A stretch of 64,000 nucleotides of DNA from contig CM053334.1 of the NCBI GenBank assembly GCA_028583605.1, forward strand, positions 22,247,726 to 22,311,725, given 5' to 3'. Under the pieces are notes generated by a model. The model saw only the letters and a program-made list of their open reading frames with translations. It searched no databases and was not told where the DNA came from. Positions 12,692 through 24,502 of this stretch are shown here, in pieces. The DNA comes from Dastarcus helophoroides. Its lineage: Eukaryota > Arthropoda > Insecta > Coleoptera > Bothrideridae. The position numbers and the translations under genes are program-made. Position 1 is the first letter of the stretch, and the number at the start of each line of letters is the position of its first letter.

Positions 12692-12851
12692 AACTATTAA
12701 ACTTTATTAACATTATGGAATTTTTAATATCTGTTGCTGTTTTAATCGTTAATTAAGTTTAATAGTAATAATATAACTATTGAACTTTATTTACATTATG
12801 GAATGTTTAATATATGTTGCTGTTTTAATCGTTAATAAAGTTTAATAGTTA
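12692..12851. mobile_element. Two tandem palindromic mini-elements
   Basis: Copies at 12692-12766 and 12774-12851. Each begins AACTATT(A/G)AACTTTAT and ends with the near reverse complement TTAAT(T/A)AAGTTTAATAGT, and shares CTGTTGCTG(T)TTTAAT inside or TATGTTGCTG. A third, partial copy lies at 15925-15983. Ends and size fit a very small MITE. Confidence 0.65.
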
Positions 12852-13249
12852 TGAACAATTTAAAATCAATTGAAACGCATTCCATTAAAAACAATTCAAA
12901 GCCCTTGAATGCTCTAGTTAAAATATGATTTATACTAATAATTAAATTAATTTAATAAACTCGAATTTCCAATCGACTCGATTCATAAACAGTAAGTTCG
13001 AATTTTTTGTTAATTCAAAAAATTTCTACCTTTATCGGTTCAAAAATATTTTTTTTCAACCACAACTTTTTTGGAGAAGTTTTTTTTGAAAATGTTGGCT
13101 TGTTTCGAAATTTCGATGTTTCGGAAAACTTCAATGTTATAAAATTTCCACGTTCACTTGAAGATTATTTCGATTTATTTTGGAGGTTTTAATTCTTTTC
13201 AAAATTTTAACATTTTCAAAACTGTTGCTTTTAAAATTTTTACTGCAAA

Positions 13250-15360
13250 ATTTTTCGATTTCGATTTTTCGGTTTCCATTTTTTGATTTCGATTTCTTGA
13301 TTTCGGTTTTTCGCTTTCGATTTTTCAATTTCGATGTTTCGATTTTTGGATTTGGACTTATCCATTTTTACTCTTGGAATTTTCGATTTCGATTTTTCAA
13401 TTTCGATTTTTCGATTTTGATTTTTCGATTTCGACTTTTTTATTTCGATTTTTCGATTTCGATTTTTCGATTTCGATTTTTCGATTTCGATTTTTCGATT
13501 TCGATTTTTCGATTTCGATTTTTCGATTTCGATTTTTCGATTTCAATGATTTCGATTTTTCGATTTCGATTTTTCGATTTCGATTTTTCGATTTCGATTT
13601 TTCGATTTCGATTTTTCGATTTCGATTTTTCAATTTCGATTTCGATTTTCTAACTTTGATTTTTCGATTTCGATGTTTCGATTTTCAGATTTTGATTTTT
13701 CGATTTAGATTTTTAGATTAAGGTTTTACGTTTTATCCATTTCGGTTTGTCGACTTCGATTTTTCGGTTTCCATTTTTTGATTTCAGGTTTTCGATTTCG
13801 ATTTTTCGATTTCGATTTTTCGATTTCGATTTTTCGATTTCGATTTTTCGATTTCGATTTTTTCGGTTTCGATTTTTCGATTTCGATTTTTCGATTTCGA
13901 TTTTTCGATTTCGATTTTTCGATTTTTCTGTTTTCCTTACTTCGACTTCATTTTTCGACTTCGATTTTGATTTTTCGATTTCGATTTTTTGACTTCGATT
14001 TTTCGGTTTAGATTTTTAGATATTGATTTTACATTTTTAATTTTATAATTTTGATTTTTTGATTTAGTTTTTGATTTTTCGATTTCAATTTTTCGAGTTC
14101 GATTTTTAAATTTAGATTTTTTGATCTCGATAATTCATTTCGATTTGTCGATTTCGATTTTTCAATTTCGATTTTTCGACTTCGATTTTTTGATTTCAAT
14201 TTTTCAATTTCGATTTATCAATTTGGATTTTTGGATTTCGATTTTTTGGATTTCGATTTTTCGATTTTGATTTTTCCGTTTCGACTTTATTTTTCGACTT
14301 CGATTTTTCGATTTCGGTTTTTCGATTTCGATTTTTCGTTTTCGATTTTTCAATTTAGATTTTTCGTTTTCAATTTATTGATTTCGATTTCGATTTTTCC
14401 GTTTTCCTTATTTCCACCTCGATTTTTCGATTTCAATTTTTTAATTTCGCTTCGATGTTTCCATTTTTCGATTTTAGACTTTTAGATTTAGATTTTTCGA
14501 TTTCGAATTATTCATTTGTCGACTTCGATTTCGATTTTTCGATTTTCATTTTTTGATTTCCATTTTTCGATTTCTATTTTTCGATTTCGATTTTTCGATT
14601 TCGATTTCGATTTTTAATTTTCGATTTTTTTTAATTTACTTGAAGTTTTGACATTTGGCCAATTCCAACTCTTCCAAAAATACCTTTTTATTAAATATCT
14701 CAACCTTTTTAAAAAGTTCAACTTATTTTCAACATTTCGATTTCTCGATTTCGATTTTTCGATGTTGATTTTACATTTTTAATTTTCTAATTTTGATTTT
14801 TTGATTTAGTTTTTGATTTTTCGATTTCAGTTTTTCGATTTCGATTTTTAGATTTAGATTTTTTTGATTTAGATTTTTTGATCTCGATTATTCATTTCGA
14901 TTTTTCAGTTTCGATTTTTCGGCTTCGATTTTTGGATTTCGATTTTTTGGATTTCCATTTTTGGATTTTGATTTTTCGATTTTGATTTTTCCGTTTCGAC
15001 TTTATTTTTCGACTTCGATTTTTCAATTTTTCGAGTTCGATTTTTCGATTTAGATTTTTCAATTTAGATTTTTCGATTTTTTCATTTCTATTTTTTGATT
15101 TCGATTTTTCGATTTCGATTTCGATTTCGATTTTTCCGTTTTCCTTATTTCCACTTCGATTTTTCGATTTCAATTTTTCAATTTTGCTTCGATGTTTCCA
15201 TTTTTCGATTTTAGATTTTTAGATTTAGATTTTTCGATTTCGAATTATTCATGTCGATTTGTCGACTTCGATTTCGATTTTTCGAATTCCATTTTTTGAT
15301 TTCCATTTTTCGATTTCGATTTTTCGATTTTTCGATTTCGATTTTTAATTTTCGACTTTT
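13250..15360. repeat. CGATTT/CGATTTTT satellite array 2, inside the iPLA2-VIA intron
   Basis: Same satellite as 6745-8650. The 14-bp period is cleanest at 13440-13630 and 13795-13930. The right half is a tandem duplication: 14024-14740 matches 14755-15475, including the shared junction ACTTGAAGTTTTGACATTTG (14637 and 15368). The ORFs in the array are repeat artefacts. Confidence 0.93.
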
Positions 15361-15475
15361 TTAAATTTTAAACATTACTTGAAGTTTTGACATTTGGCGA
15401 ATTCCAACTATTCAAAAAATACCTTTTTATTAAATATCTCAACTTTTTTAAAAAGTTCAACTTTTTTTCAACATT

Positions 15476-17340
15476 TCGACAGATTTTCGAAGACTTTGTA
15501 ATTTCGAATTTTCCAATGTCTTGAAAATTTTGACTTTCTTAAAAATTTGAACCTAGTTTTAAATTTTAGCGCTTTTTTTGAAAATGTACATTTATTAGGA
15601 CTTTTACTTTTTGTAAAACTTCCACCTGTTAAAATTTGTCACTTTTTAAGCTTTGATTTATTTTCAAAATGCCAACTTTCACATTTCCGATTACTTCAAA
15701 ATTTTGACCTTTTCTGAATATTTTCTTTCTTGAAAATTTGGACTATCAAAATTTCGACTCTTTTTTAAGATTTTGACTTTTTAAAAAATTTTAAGGTTTT
15801 CAAATTTGACTTTATTTAAATGTATTCATATTTTTCTTAAAAAATGTTAATCATTTTTTTAAGTTAGACTTTTCCTGCAAATTTTCACGAAACCTGGTCC
15901 GGTATTAGCAAATATTTATCGAAACATTGTGGAATTTTTTATATCTGTTGCTGTTTTTATTGTTAATAAAGTTTAATAGTTATCAATTTTCACTTTATTT
16001 AAAAATATAGTCCTTTCTCGAAAAAATCCGCTTTAATTTCAAAATTGAAGTTTTTAAAAATGTCGACTTTGTTGAGAATTTTGGACTTGTAAACTTTGTT
16101 TATGTTTCGATGTTTCTTTTAGTTCTTTTTTTTAATTGAAAGTTGTAGAGGTTAACTTGAAAACATCAGTTTTTCTGAAAATTTGAACTTTTCTTTAGAA
16201 ATTTTTCATAGACTTTTGTTTAGAAACATCGATTTTTTTTAGAAATTTTAGTTTTATTTTTAAAGATTTTAATACATCAAGATTTCCACTTTTTTCAAAA
16301 TTCAGTTTTTTTAACTTTCATCTATTTTGATAATATTGGCTCTTACACTTCCTTCTTTTTCTCGAAATTTTAAAATTTTCGCTAAATTTTGTCCTTTTTT
16401 TTTTAAAAAAAATCATTCAATTTATGATTAAACATAAATTATTCTTTTGAAAATTTAATCTATCAAAGTCTCAACTCTTGATTTGACTTTGAAAAATTTC
16501 GACAAAAATTTAAAAATTTCGTTTTATTATTCAAAACTGATTTTTTAAGAACTCAATTTTTTGTACAAAATTTTACTTTATTTAAAAATATTCAAATTGT
16601 CATCTTTTTTTGAAAATTTACATCATTTTTAAAAATTTAGACTTCTGGAAATTTTGACTGTATTTGAAAATGCCACATTTTGAAATAATTTAAATTTTCG
16701 ACTTTTCTCCAAAATTCCCGCCCTTTTAGAAAATCTCGAATTTTTTCCGAAAGATTTTCTCGAGCTGAAAATTTTGACACTTTTCAAAATGTTGACTTCT
16801 TAAAAATTACGACTTTTTTTAAAAATTTTAAATCAATATTTTAAAAAATTTTAAATCAATATTTTTACAAATTTTATTTTGAAAAATGTGGAAAATGTGG
16901 CCTTTTGAAAATTTTGATACCAAAAAAAATCACGACTTTTTTGACAATTTGACGGCTTTACAAAATAAAGATCTGTTTTCAAATTTTCGCCATTTGTATC
17001 TTTTACTTTGATTTCGACACTTTTTGTGTGTTTTAATATTTTTTGATTTTGACTTTTTCGTGAACATTTCGATCGGTTTTCAAAGTTCCCCCTATTTTAA
17101 ACTTCTACCTTATTTTTTGATTTTCCACCCAAAAATTTCGACTTCACATTTATTAGAATAAATGTGACTTTTTTGAGAATTTTGACCTTTTTTTGAAAAT
17201 TTGTCTTTCTTTAAATTTTGACTTTCTTTTAAAGCTTTTTTTTTGGGGATTTTTTTTTCAAAAATTTGTACTTTTTTAAAATTACGGTTTTTTGACAACT
17301 CAATAAAAGCAATCTTTCATACTCATATTTTCGAACTCCG
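15476..17340. other. Degenerate T-rich DNA in the intron
   Basis: Runs of T alternate with AAAATTT and GAC words about every 20 bp. A partial mini-element lies at 15925-15983. No coding frame. Confidence 0.6.
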
Positions 17341-17370
17341 AGTTTATTTTTTGGTGTTTTGGATAGAAAT

Positions 17371-17405
17371 TTGGAGATACCTTATTAGTAATAAGGTATC
17401 TCCAA
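17371..17405. repeat. Perfect hairpin, 17-bp arms
   Basis: TTGGAGATACCTTATTA, one base, then its exact reverse complement. It lies about 145 bases inside the iPLA2-VIA intron from the donor site. Confidence 0.95.
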
Positions 17406-17412
17406 AAGAAAT

Positions 17413-17431
17413 AAGTAATAAGTTATTACTT
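17413..17431. repeat. Second hairpin, 9-bp arms
   Basis: AAGTAATAA, G, TTATTACTT: a perfect 9-bp inverted repeat 7 bases after the first hairpin. Confidence 0.9.
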
Positions 17432-17548
17432 TTAAGTCGATCACTACTTAACTTTCAGCCCTCTCGCAACGAACCACATTTAAAAAAATATAACAAGTAC
17501 ATGGCTGACCAATAGATCCTAGAAATATGTATTAGGATACTTACTTAC

Positions 17549-18803
17549 CACTCATGCCGAGAGAGCACCTTTTGGCGCCTGCCGCCGCCAAACAGTACAG
17601 CAGCTTCGCCTCATTTACTTTTGTTACAAGATGCCTGGCAGTCTCCCCCTTATTATTCAAAATATTGATATCGGCCCCGAAAATAACCAAACATTGTATC
17701 AAGGGCACACTTCCCTCTTTAACCGCAATGTGTATCGGCCTATTGCCCTCGTTATCACCAATATCGGGATTTGCCCCCCGACACAACAACGCCACAGCGC
17801 AATCTAATCTTCCTCTTAGCACCATCACATGAAGAGCCGTCTTATGCTGAAAGTTAACAGCGTCTATGTTACAATTCATGTCGATCAGAGTGTCGATGAC
17901 CGATTTTGAACAAGCCCAATGCAACGGAGTCCCCCCATACTTCATATCGTTTTGATACAGGATGCTGTTGGGGCTGCTTTGGAAAAAATTTCCAACGTAG
18001 CTCGGCTCAACGTTATCCTCGCTTATATTCGTAGCGGTTTTGTTGACATCTGCACCGGCGAGTAACAGCGCCCTAACGCACTCCGGTTTATCCGCCAAAC
18101 AAGCCAGATGTAGCGGCGTGTAGCCATTCTTGTTTCTACAATTTAGACAATTAGGGGGCGCATTCTGAATCAAAGCTTGTATGATGTCCTTCGTGTTACT
18201 GGCGGCGTAATGAAAAACTGAGCTACCGGTGTGATCGAGATGCTCCAACGAGCATTTCGACGCTACAAGGACTTGAACAGTTTTCAAATTCCTTCGAATT
18301 ACAGCGATTTGTAATGGGGATAGACCGGTGGTTTCTTCGTTGCTGTTGATGTAGCTGTTTACGTTAGGGTTTTTAAATGCGTCATTGAGGCCGAAATGCG
18401 CGGCGACGTGCGCCACAGTCCAGGTAGGGTGCTCGAATAAGACGTCGCAGAGGCTCTGGAGGCCGCTCGTGTTGTACATTTCCTTACAAATCTCAACTAA
18501 TAGGGGGAGTTTATCCTTTAGGATGCGGAATTTCTCCTCGGCGTCTTGCTGGTTGAAGGTTCTGAATAAACTGAATGTTTGATTTATGGTGTCTGTGATT
18601 GGTCTGTGGAGAACTATTTCGAATTGGATGTCTCTTTTGGTGGATACATTGCTCGATGGGTAATAAAGGATTAATCCGTCTTCGCGAGAACCTACGTTTC
18701 TGGAGGAATAGAGGTCTGGCTTAACATCTTTGACTTTATTAGGGGCCACTTCGCAATTTAAAATCTTGTTAAGTACCAAATGTTTTGCTGGAACCAGACC
18801 CAT
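17549..18803 (-). CDS. iPLA2-VIA: iPLA2-VIA exon 1 (calcium-independent phospholipase A2, ankyrin half)
   Basis: This exon encodes residues 1-418 of a group VI calcium-independent phospholipase A2, which hydrolyses the sn-2 acyl chain of phospholipids in membrane remodelling. The N-terminal region (1 to about 125) is followed by ankyrin repeats (about 128-405), seen as repeated TPLHLAC, TPLHWAC, TALHVMV and RPIHIAV helices. The segment around WTVAHVAAHFGL matches the start of the ankyrin block in animal PLA2G6. I take the ATG at 18803 because a stop codon (TAA) lies two codons upstream in frame and the distance to the conserved VKDV motif matches the family. The exon ends at 17549 before a consensus donor (GTAAGTAA on the minus strand). 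The split Gly codon (G then GT) joins exon 2 in frame. The total of 796 aa is close to the roughly 800 aa of the long animal form. An untranslated upstream exon cannot be excluded. Confidence 0.93.
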
Positions 18804-18959
18804 ATGTTAGTTGTCATTATTCTGTCAGATTTTGATCAGAATAATATCTTCTGTCGCCTCTCCAAAAACCATAGACTCATCAGAATATCAAATCATCTTT
18901 AATTGGTTATAATTCGCAATAACTCTATAAAGGCCAAATTGTTAAAGACAGAATAGTAT

Positions 18960-19271
18960 TGTTGCGTGTTATCGTTTCGAAAATTAAAACTTCGTGAATT
19001 GTAAACACTATTTCAAACTTATTTCGAAACACTACGATTATGATTCACTTAACTATCTATCTGTCTATCTGACTAATTGGCTGAGAGAAAGACGACTGCG
19101 TATTTATACCCTTTCAGTTTTCTAGAACGGATTTCCGTACATCTGGAGCGTTTGGAGCGCTTATCTGCCGTATGATTCATTCTCGCGACCATCTCCCATT
19201 ATCAAATGTCTCTAGAGAGTTCCTTCACTACACAATCACTAATACTAATTTTATTACTTTATTTTGTTACA
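18960..19271 (-). mobile_element. Solo LTR upstream of iPLA2-VIA, same orientation
   Basis: A 312-bp block reads TGTAAC...GCAACA on the minus strand and is bounded by a 4-bp direct repeat GTAT (18956-18959 and 19272-19275), as expected for a Ty3/Gypsy-type insertion. On the minus strand it has a TATA box (TATAAATA, 19108-19101) and a TCAG initiator 26 nt downstream (A at 19082). No internal retroelement genes flank it, so it is a solo LTR. It shares the words TTCTAGAA and GGCAGATAAG with the LTR at 36498-36869. Its end lies 156 bp from the iPLA2-VIA start codon. Confidence 0.8.
19101..19108 (-). promoter_or_regulatory. TATA box of the solo LTR
   Basis: TATAAATA on the minus strand, followed 26 nt later by a TCAG initiator (T19084 to G19081). 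It points toward iPLA2-VIA, so it may act as a promoter of that gene. Use by the host gene is inference. Confidence 0.55.
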
Positions 19272-19279
19272 GTATTTTG

Positions 19280-21148
19280 GCTTTAGACTATCTTAAGGAA
19301 ATTGTTATCAATTAAGTGAATAATGTTGCTCGAATGTTTTAAAAAATATCAATGCGTTAATGAGAATATACTAAGAAGGTTTCCAAACTTATTGTTAGTC
19401 AGCGATTGCAGACAATACAATTGTAATCATTTCATTTAGATATTTCAAGCTGTTTTTAAAAATATCAATTTTTTTGTCAAAATTTCTACTTTTCCTCAAA
19501 ATTTTTATACTTTTTTCTAAATTCCTGCAGTAAATTCGATATTTAGAGCTTTTCTCTCAAAATTTGTAATCACAGAATTTTTTTCGAAATTTTTATTTTC
19601 TCCTAGAGGCATATTAGTTTTATATTAAATATTGATTACTCAAAAAAATTTTTTTTGATATTTCAATTTTACGCTCGAAAATTTCTTTTGTAAATTAAAT
19701 TTTTTTTATATTTTGACTTCTTGATTCCTTTTTCAAAATTTTAAGGCTAAGTCTACAATTTTCTTATTTTTTCTTTCGAAAACTTTTTTGACTTTTTCTA
19801 GCTTTTCATTAAAAATTTCGAGTTTTACTAAAAATGTCGGAATTTTTTAAATTCAATATTTTTGAAAATTTTGATTTTTTTCAACTAATTTTGTCTATTT
19901 CTCGACACTTCGCCTTTTTTAAAAACTTTGGACTTTTCTTTTAATTTAGATTTTTAAATTTAGCATTTTTTTTTTTTGAAAATCTTGATCTTTTTCAAAG
20001 TTATATTCTGAAATTTTTGACTTTTTTTCGACTTCTAGAGACTTTGACTTTTTTGAAAATTTCGGCCTGCTTCGAATCCTTTTTGTTTGTAAATTTTTAG
20101 ATGTTTGGATATTTCGTTATTTTTGGAAATGTCGAGTTTTTTAACGTTGTGCCTTATTAATTTTTTTATTATTCTTTACTTTTGAATTTAATCCATTTTT
20201 GGAAATTTAAGATTTTTTTACAAATTTCAACTTTTTGCATTTTTTGTTTTAAACTTTTTTGATAATATTGAAATTTGAATTAGAAAATTGAATATTTTTT
20301 TAAATTTGCACTTTTTAAAATTTTGACTACTCTTTGATGTTTCTTGACTTTTTGAAACATTCTAATTCAAGTGAATAAAAATATTGACATTTCAAAATTT
20401 CCATTATATTCCAAAATTTCCATTTTTTAAAAATTTTTGACATTTTATTTAAAATTTGACTTATTTTACCTATTTTCATTTTATTTTTTAATGTGCACTA
20501 TTTTTCAAACATTTTTTTCAACTTGATTGAAAATTTAAATATTTTTTTAAATTCTAACTTTTTTTAAAATATCGACTCAAATTTTCGAATCTTTTCAAAA
20601 ATTTTCACTTTGTTTGAAAATGTTCACTACATTTTACAGAAATTCTAGAATTTTTCTATAAATTTTAATTTTTTATTTTAATTTCGATCATTTCAGAGTC
20701 TTTTTAGACTTAAGAAATTCTAAATCTTTCGTACATCCAACTTTTTTTTTCAACATTTCCAAAACCTTTCTTGTCTAAAATTATCGATTTTTTCTTGAAA
20801 TTTTACCTTTTTTGGAAATTTAAGATTTGTCTACACATTTCAACTTTTTGCATTTTTCGTTTTAACTTATTTTGACTATATTGAAATTTAGATTAGAAAA
20901 TTGAAATTGTTTGAAAATTTGCACTGTTAAAATTTTGACTATTTTTTGATTTTTTTGATTTTTTGAAAAATTTTAATTCAAGTAAATGAAAGTATTGACT
21001 TTTGATTTTCTTTTGAGAATGTTGACATTTCAAAATTTCTATTATTTTCCAAAATTTCCATATCTTCAAAATTTTGACATTTTATTTAAAATTTGACTTA
21101 TTTTGACTATATTCATTTTATTTTTTTAATGTGCACTATTTATCAAAC
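19280..21148. repeat. T-rich DNA with diverged tandem units, left of the hAT element
   Basis: Degenerate T-rich DNA. From about 20150 it contains tandem units marked by CTTTTTGCAT (20231 and 20844), GAAATTTGAATTAGAAAATTG and AATGTGCACTATTT. The hAT element interrupts the second unit. Confidence 0.7.
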
Positions 21149-21156
21149 ATGTTCAA

Positions 21157-21557
21157 TAGGGTGGTCTTTATTTAGGAAATGTTCGAATTTTTTTCCACGA
21201 TAGTCCTAAATCGGTTCCAAATATATAAAAAAAAATTCATGCCAAGTTATAGCTCTTCATTTTAATATCAACCCGGCCCCCCCGATAGCCAAAGTTTTAA
21301 ATGGAAATAACATAGGAAAAGTTCTGTTAATACTTTGGACTTTTTTATCCCATAAACCAATAAATATATCATGTCGACAAATGATTATTTTTATAGAAAA
21401 TTTACCGCTGTACAAAAAAGGTGTCTTATGATTTTTGGCGAACTTGACTGGTTTAAAAGTTATTCGAGGTCAAAATCAAAGTTCTAATCAATCTAATGGT
21501 TTTTTTCGTTTTTACCATCATTTTATGATTCAAAAATGAAAAAAGGGTTATAATTTT
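21157..21557 (+). repeat. Left terminal inverted repeat of the hAT element
   Basis: About 401 bp, the reverse complement of 24503-24902 with scattered mismatches. Similarity stops near a shared run GTTATAATT. Confidence 0.88.
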
Positions 21558-21982
21558 TAATCTTGATGATTTTTTTTCAGAAAAATTCCAAGGTGACCGT
21601 GACCCTAAAATAATAGTTACACCAATTTTTTTTTATTTTTGAACTGTCATAAGTTTCAACTATATTTCCAATTTCAAAATACACAAAATATTTTTGGCAA
21701 ATTAGTGAACGATTTTAATTTTGATTGATAAAAATATTGATACAATCTGGTTTCAAATTTAAATTTCAAGATAAAAACATTTCAGAAACTGATTATGCCG
21801 CCATCTATTAGATTTTACTTCAACTTTTCACATCACAATTTATTCTAAAGTACTCATAACCTATATTTATTATCTCAACTCTATTAAAATCGTTCACGAA
21901 TATTTACTAATAGTTATGCTTTCTCGTTGTTTAACGAAATCCTTAAATTTCATCAATTCGATTTTAAAGTCATCAGACAAAT

Positions 21983-22522
21983 ATGGAACTATCACGTTTA
22001 CGTCAAAACATCTTTTTAATTGGTGATGTTGACGTCCAAATAGTGGGTAATAAATTACCATCGAAATTGCAAGCTCTAAAAGTGTTCTTTTTTCATACAC
22101 GTATTTTAAATACTTCTGTACCAGAAAGTATCGCTGCAGTAATTGATGAAATTATTGTGTTTTGGAAAAAAGCTCAAATTCCCGTTCAAGATATGCAAAG
22201 ATGCCGAGATAAATTGAAAAAATTGTATGATGAGTGGCGCATACTTGTCAAACACAAAAATCGGAGTGACGTGGCTGTAAAAAAACAAAATGAATTTGTT
22301 TGTTCATTAAAAAAATTATTTGACATTGCACCATCGTATTTGAAGTTATTGATGAAAATTCTAAAGAATTCTTAATTAATCAGAGATCAGATGAACGAAT
22401 TGGTTTTATTGCAAATATTAAAACAAAATATGATGACGATGATAATAATTCTAATAAATTAAACAAAAAAACTCATTTTGAAAAACGAAAAAAAAAGAGT
22501 GATGAAGAAAAAGCATTATTGG
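21983..22522 (+). pseudogene. hAT transposase exon 1 with a one-base frameshift
   Basis: The exon starts at ATG 21983 (MELSRLRQ) and reads 'KLPSKLQALKVFF...ESIAAVIDEIIVFWKKAQIP' as two short recognisable blocks of a transposase family that is abundant in aphid and other animal genomes. The frame breaks near 22338-22345, after the FDIAPS motif; the reading continues in another frame (VIDENSKEFL, then a Lys-rich stretch KRKKKS) up to a donor GTAAAT at 22523. One missing base accounts for the shift: with it the exon would be 180 codons plus one base, which fits the phase of exon 2. As it stands the copy cannot make full-length protein unless the shift is bypassed or is an assembly error. Confidence 0.78.
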
Positions 22523-22614
22523 GTAAATTATGAGAATCAAATAATCAATTGATTTTTTATTACTTATTCACGTTCATATTTTATTCGTCATATTATTGTC
22601 CTTATTTGTTTTAG
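22523..22614 (+). other. Short intron of the hAT transposase gene
   Basis: 92 bp, GTAAAT donor and TTTGTTTTAG acceptor, with in-frame stops, so splicing is needed to join the two coding parts. Confidence 0.75.
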
Positions 22615-24365
22615 ACAAAAATGTTGAACTTTTATCTAGCCAGGGAAGTGCTCTATCTGCATCTAGTGGAGAAATATACTTTCCTACTACTGCCGGATCA
22701 TCAGAATCGAAAAAAACAAGAGGAAGTTATAATATTCTCAGTGATAGAGTTGTAGCTACTTTCGATCGATGTAAAGTAAGTGACAGAGATGCTGTATTTA
22801 TAATAACTGCTATCTGTCAATCACTTATTGATATAAACCTACTAGATGTGGATATTAACTCTTTGATTATCAATCGATCATCTATTCGAAGACAACGACA
22901 AACTCTGCGAGAGTCAAAATCAATAGAAATAAAAAAACACTTCCAAGACTTGAATTTATCATCTATTGTTGTACACTGGGACGGAAAATTATTACCTAAT
23001 TTGTTAAATACCGAAACCGTTCATCGATTACCAGTGATAATTACGTCAGACGGCAAAGAAATTATGTTAGGTGTACCAACGAGTGAAGATGGGACTGGAA
23101 AGGCACAAGCTACTATTATTCACGAAACATTGCTGGATTGGGGATTCGACACTTCTGTCAAAGCGATATCCTGTGATACTACTGCTTCAAATTTAGGCAT
23201 TCGAAATGGTGCTGCTGCATTACTAGAGAAATTATTAGAGAGAGATTTATTATATCTTCCGTGTAGGCATCACATTTTCGAAATTGTCCTAAGATATGTG
23301 TTCGAAGCTTTTTTTCCAAATACTGTTGGGCCAAATGTTCCACTTTTTATCAGATTTCAAAAGCAATGGGAAACTTTGAATAAACTGAATTACAAAACAG
23401 GATTAGATGATCCAAGAAATAAAAACGAGTTAACAGTAGAAAAAATTAGGTCTATAAAAACTTTTGCCACTGAAGTTCTGACAACAAAGCTGCCTCGTGA
23501 TGATTACAAAGAGTTTTTGGAGCTTACTCTAGTCTTCATTGGTGTTATCCCAGAAAAATTTAGTTTTCGTAAGCCAAGAGCTTGCCATCGTGCACGGTGG
23601 ATGGCAAAAGCTATTTACGTGCTGAAAATGTACCTGTTTCGTGAACAGTTATCGTTGAAAAAAGGTGAAGACAATAAACTTCGACAAATATGTGTTTTTG
23701 TGACAACTGTTTATGTTAAAGCTTGGTATTTATCATCTAATATTGTAAAAGCTCCGTACCATGATCTACAATTTATAAAAGAGCTACACAACTTTAAGGC
23801 GATCAACAGTAATCTTGCTACTGTAGCAATTAATAGATTTATGAATCATCTATGGTACTTATCGCCAGAGTTAGCGATCATCGCAATTTTCGATGAAGAT
23901 GTTCCATTAGAAACCAAATTAAAAATTGTGGCTAAGCTGCATACAGAAGAAGACAAGATTTCAATTGATATTATTCCGGAAGAAGAGCTGGATTATACTA
24001 GTGAAAAATGTAGCGTAAAACGCTTTCAAAGCAAGAATATAAACGATTTATTGTACAACGATATCGATTTTTTTGTAACTGCAGAATCGATCAAATTTTT
24101 TGAAAGATTTGAGTTACAAACAGAATTTTTACAAATTCATCCTTCTGAATGGGCTGAAAATGAAAGCTACAAAACTGCATTACGGTTTGTCGAAAAACTA
24201 TCGGTTGTAAATGACTGTGCTGAGAGAGGAGTTAAACTAGTGCAAGATTTTTGTAAAGATTATACCAAAGATGAGAAACAAATGCAATTTGTATTACAAT
24301 TAGTTAAAGATCATCGTCAAATGTTTCCTGATGCGCTAAAGAAAACTAATGTAACAACTTCATAA
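22615..24365 (+). CDS. hAT-type transposase exon 2 (catalytic RNase H-like domain)
   Basis: This exon follows acceptor TTTGTTTTAG (ending at 22614); exon 1 base G plus AC restores an Asp codon before KNVELL. It encodes 583 residues. I see a first Asp in HWDGK (22974), a second in CDTTASN (about 23171), the CxxH-like CRHHI (about 23262), an ARW motif (about 23592) and a C-terminal CAERG motif (24216). This order of D, D-x-x-A-x-N, CxxH, RW and ER matches hAT transposases, although the sequence is distant from Ac, hobo and Hermes and shows no clear classical dimerisation block. The frame is open to TAA at 24363-24365. The ATG at 22596 lies in the intron and is probably not used. Assignment to hAT rests on these motifs plus the 8-bp target duplication. 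Confidence 0.82.
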
Positions 24366-24502
24366 AGGTATGTGATTAAAAAAAAAAATGATAATATTGG
24401 TATTTTCTTTCAAGTCATTGAAATTTTAATAATAAATTTTTTTAATTCATTAATACTTTTTTTTCAGAGCATACGTCAAGGTAAGAAAATTCGTTTGAAA
24501 TA

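Larger units (their letters stand above)
12138..17548 (-). other. 5.4-kb intron of iPLA2-VIA
   Basis: The intron runs from donor GTAAGTAA (17548) to acceptor TTCTTAG (12138) on the minus strand. It holds, in plus-strand order, a 57-bp tandem repeat (12440-12590), two palindromic mini-elements (12692-12851), a CGATTT satellite with a tandem duplication (13250-15475), degenerate T-rich DNA (15476-17340) and two adjacent hairpins (17371-17431). No coding exon is visible inside. An alternative small exon cannot be ruled out in this low-complexity sequence. Confidence 0.85.

Noticed and set aside
17554..18582. Plus-strand ORFs opposite iPLA2-VIA exon 1
   Set aside because: Antisense shadows of the ankyrin exon, without motifs.
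22596..22614. ATG at 22596 as the transposase start
   Set aside because: It lies in the intron before a good acceptor; exon 1 carries family-like sequence and joins in phase at 22615.
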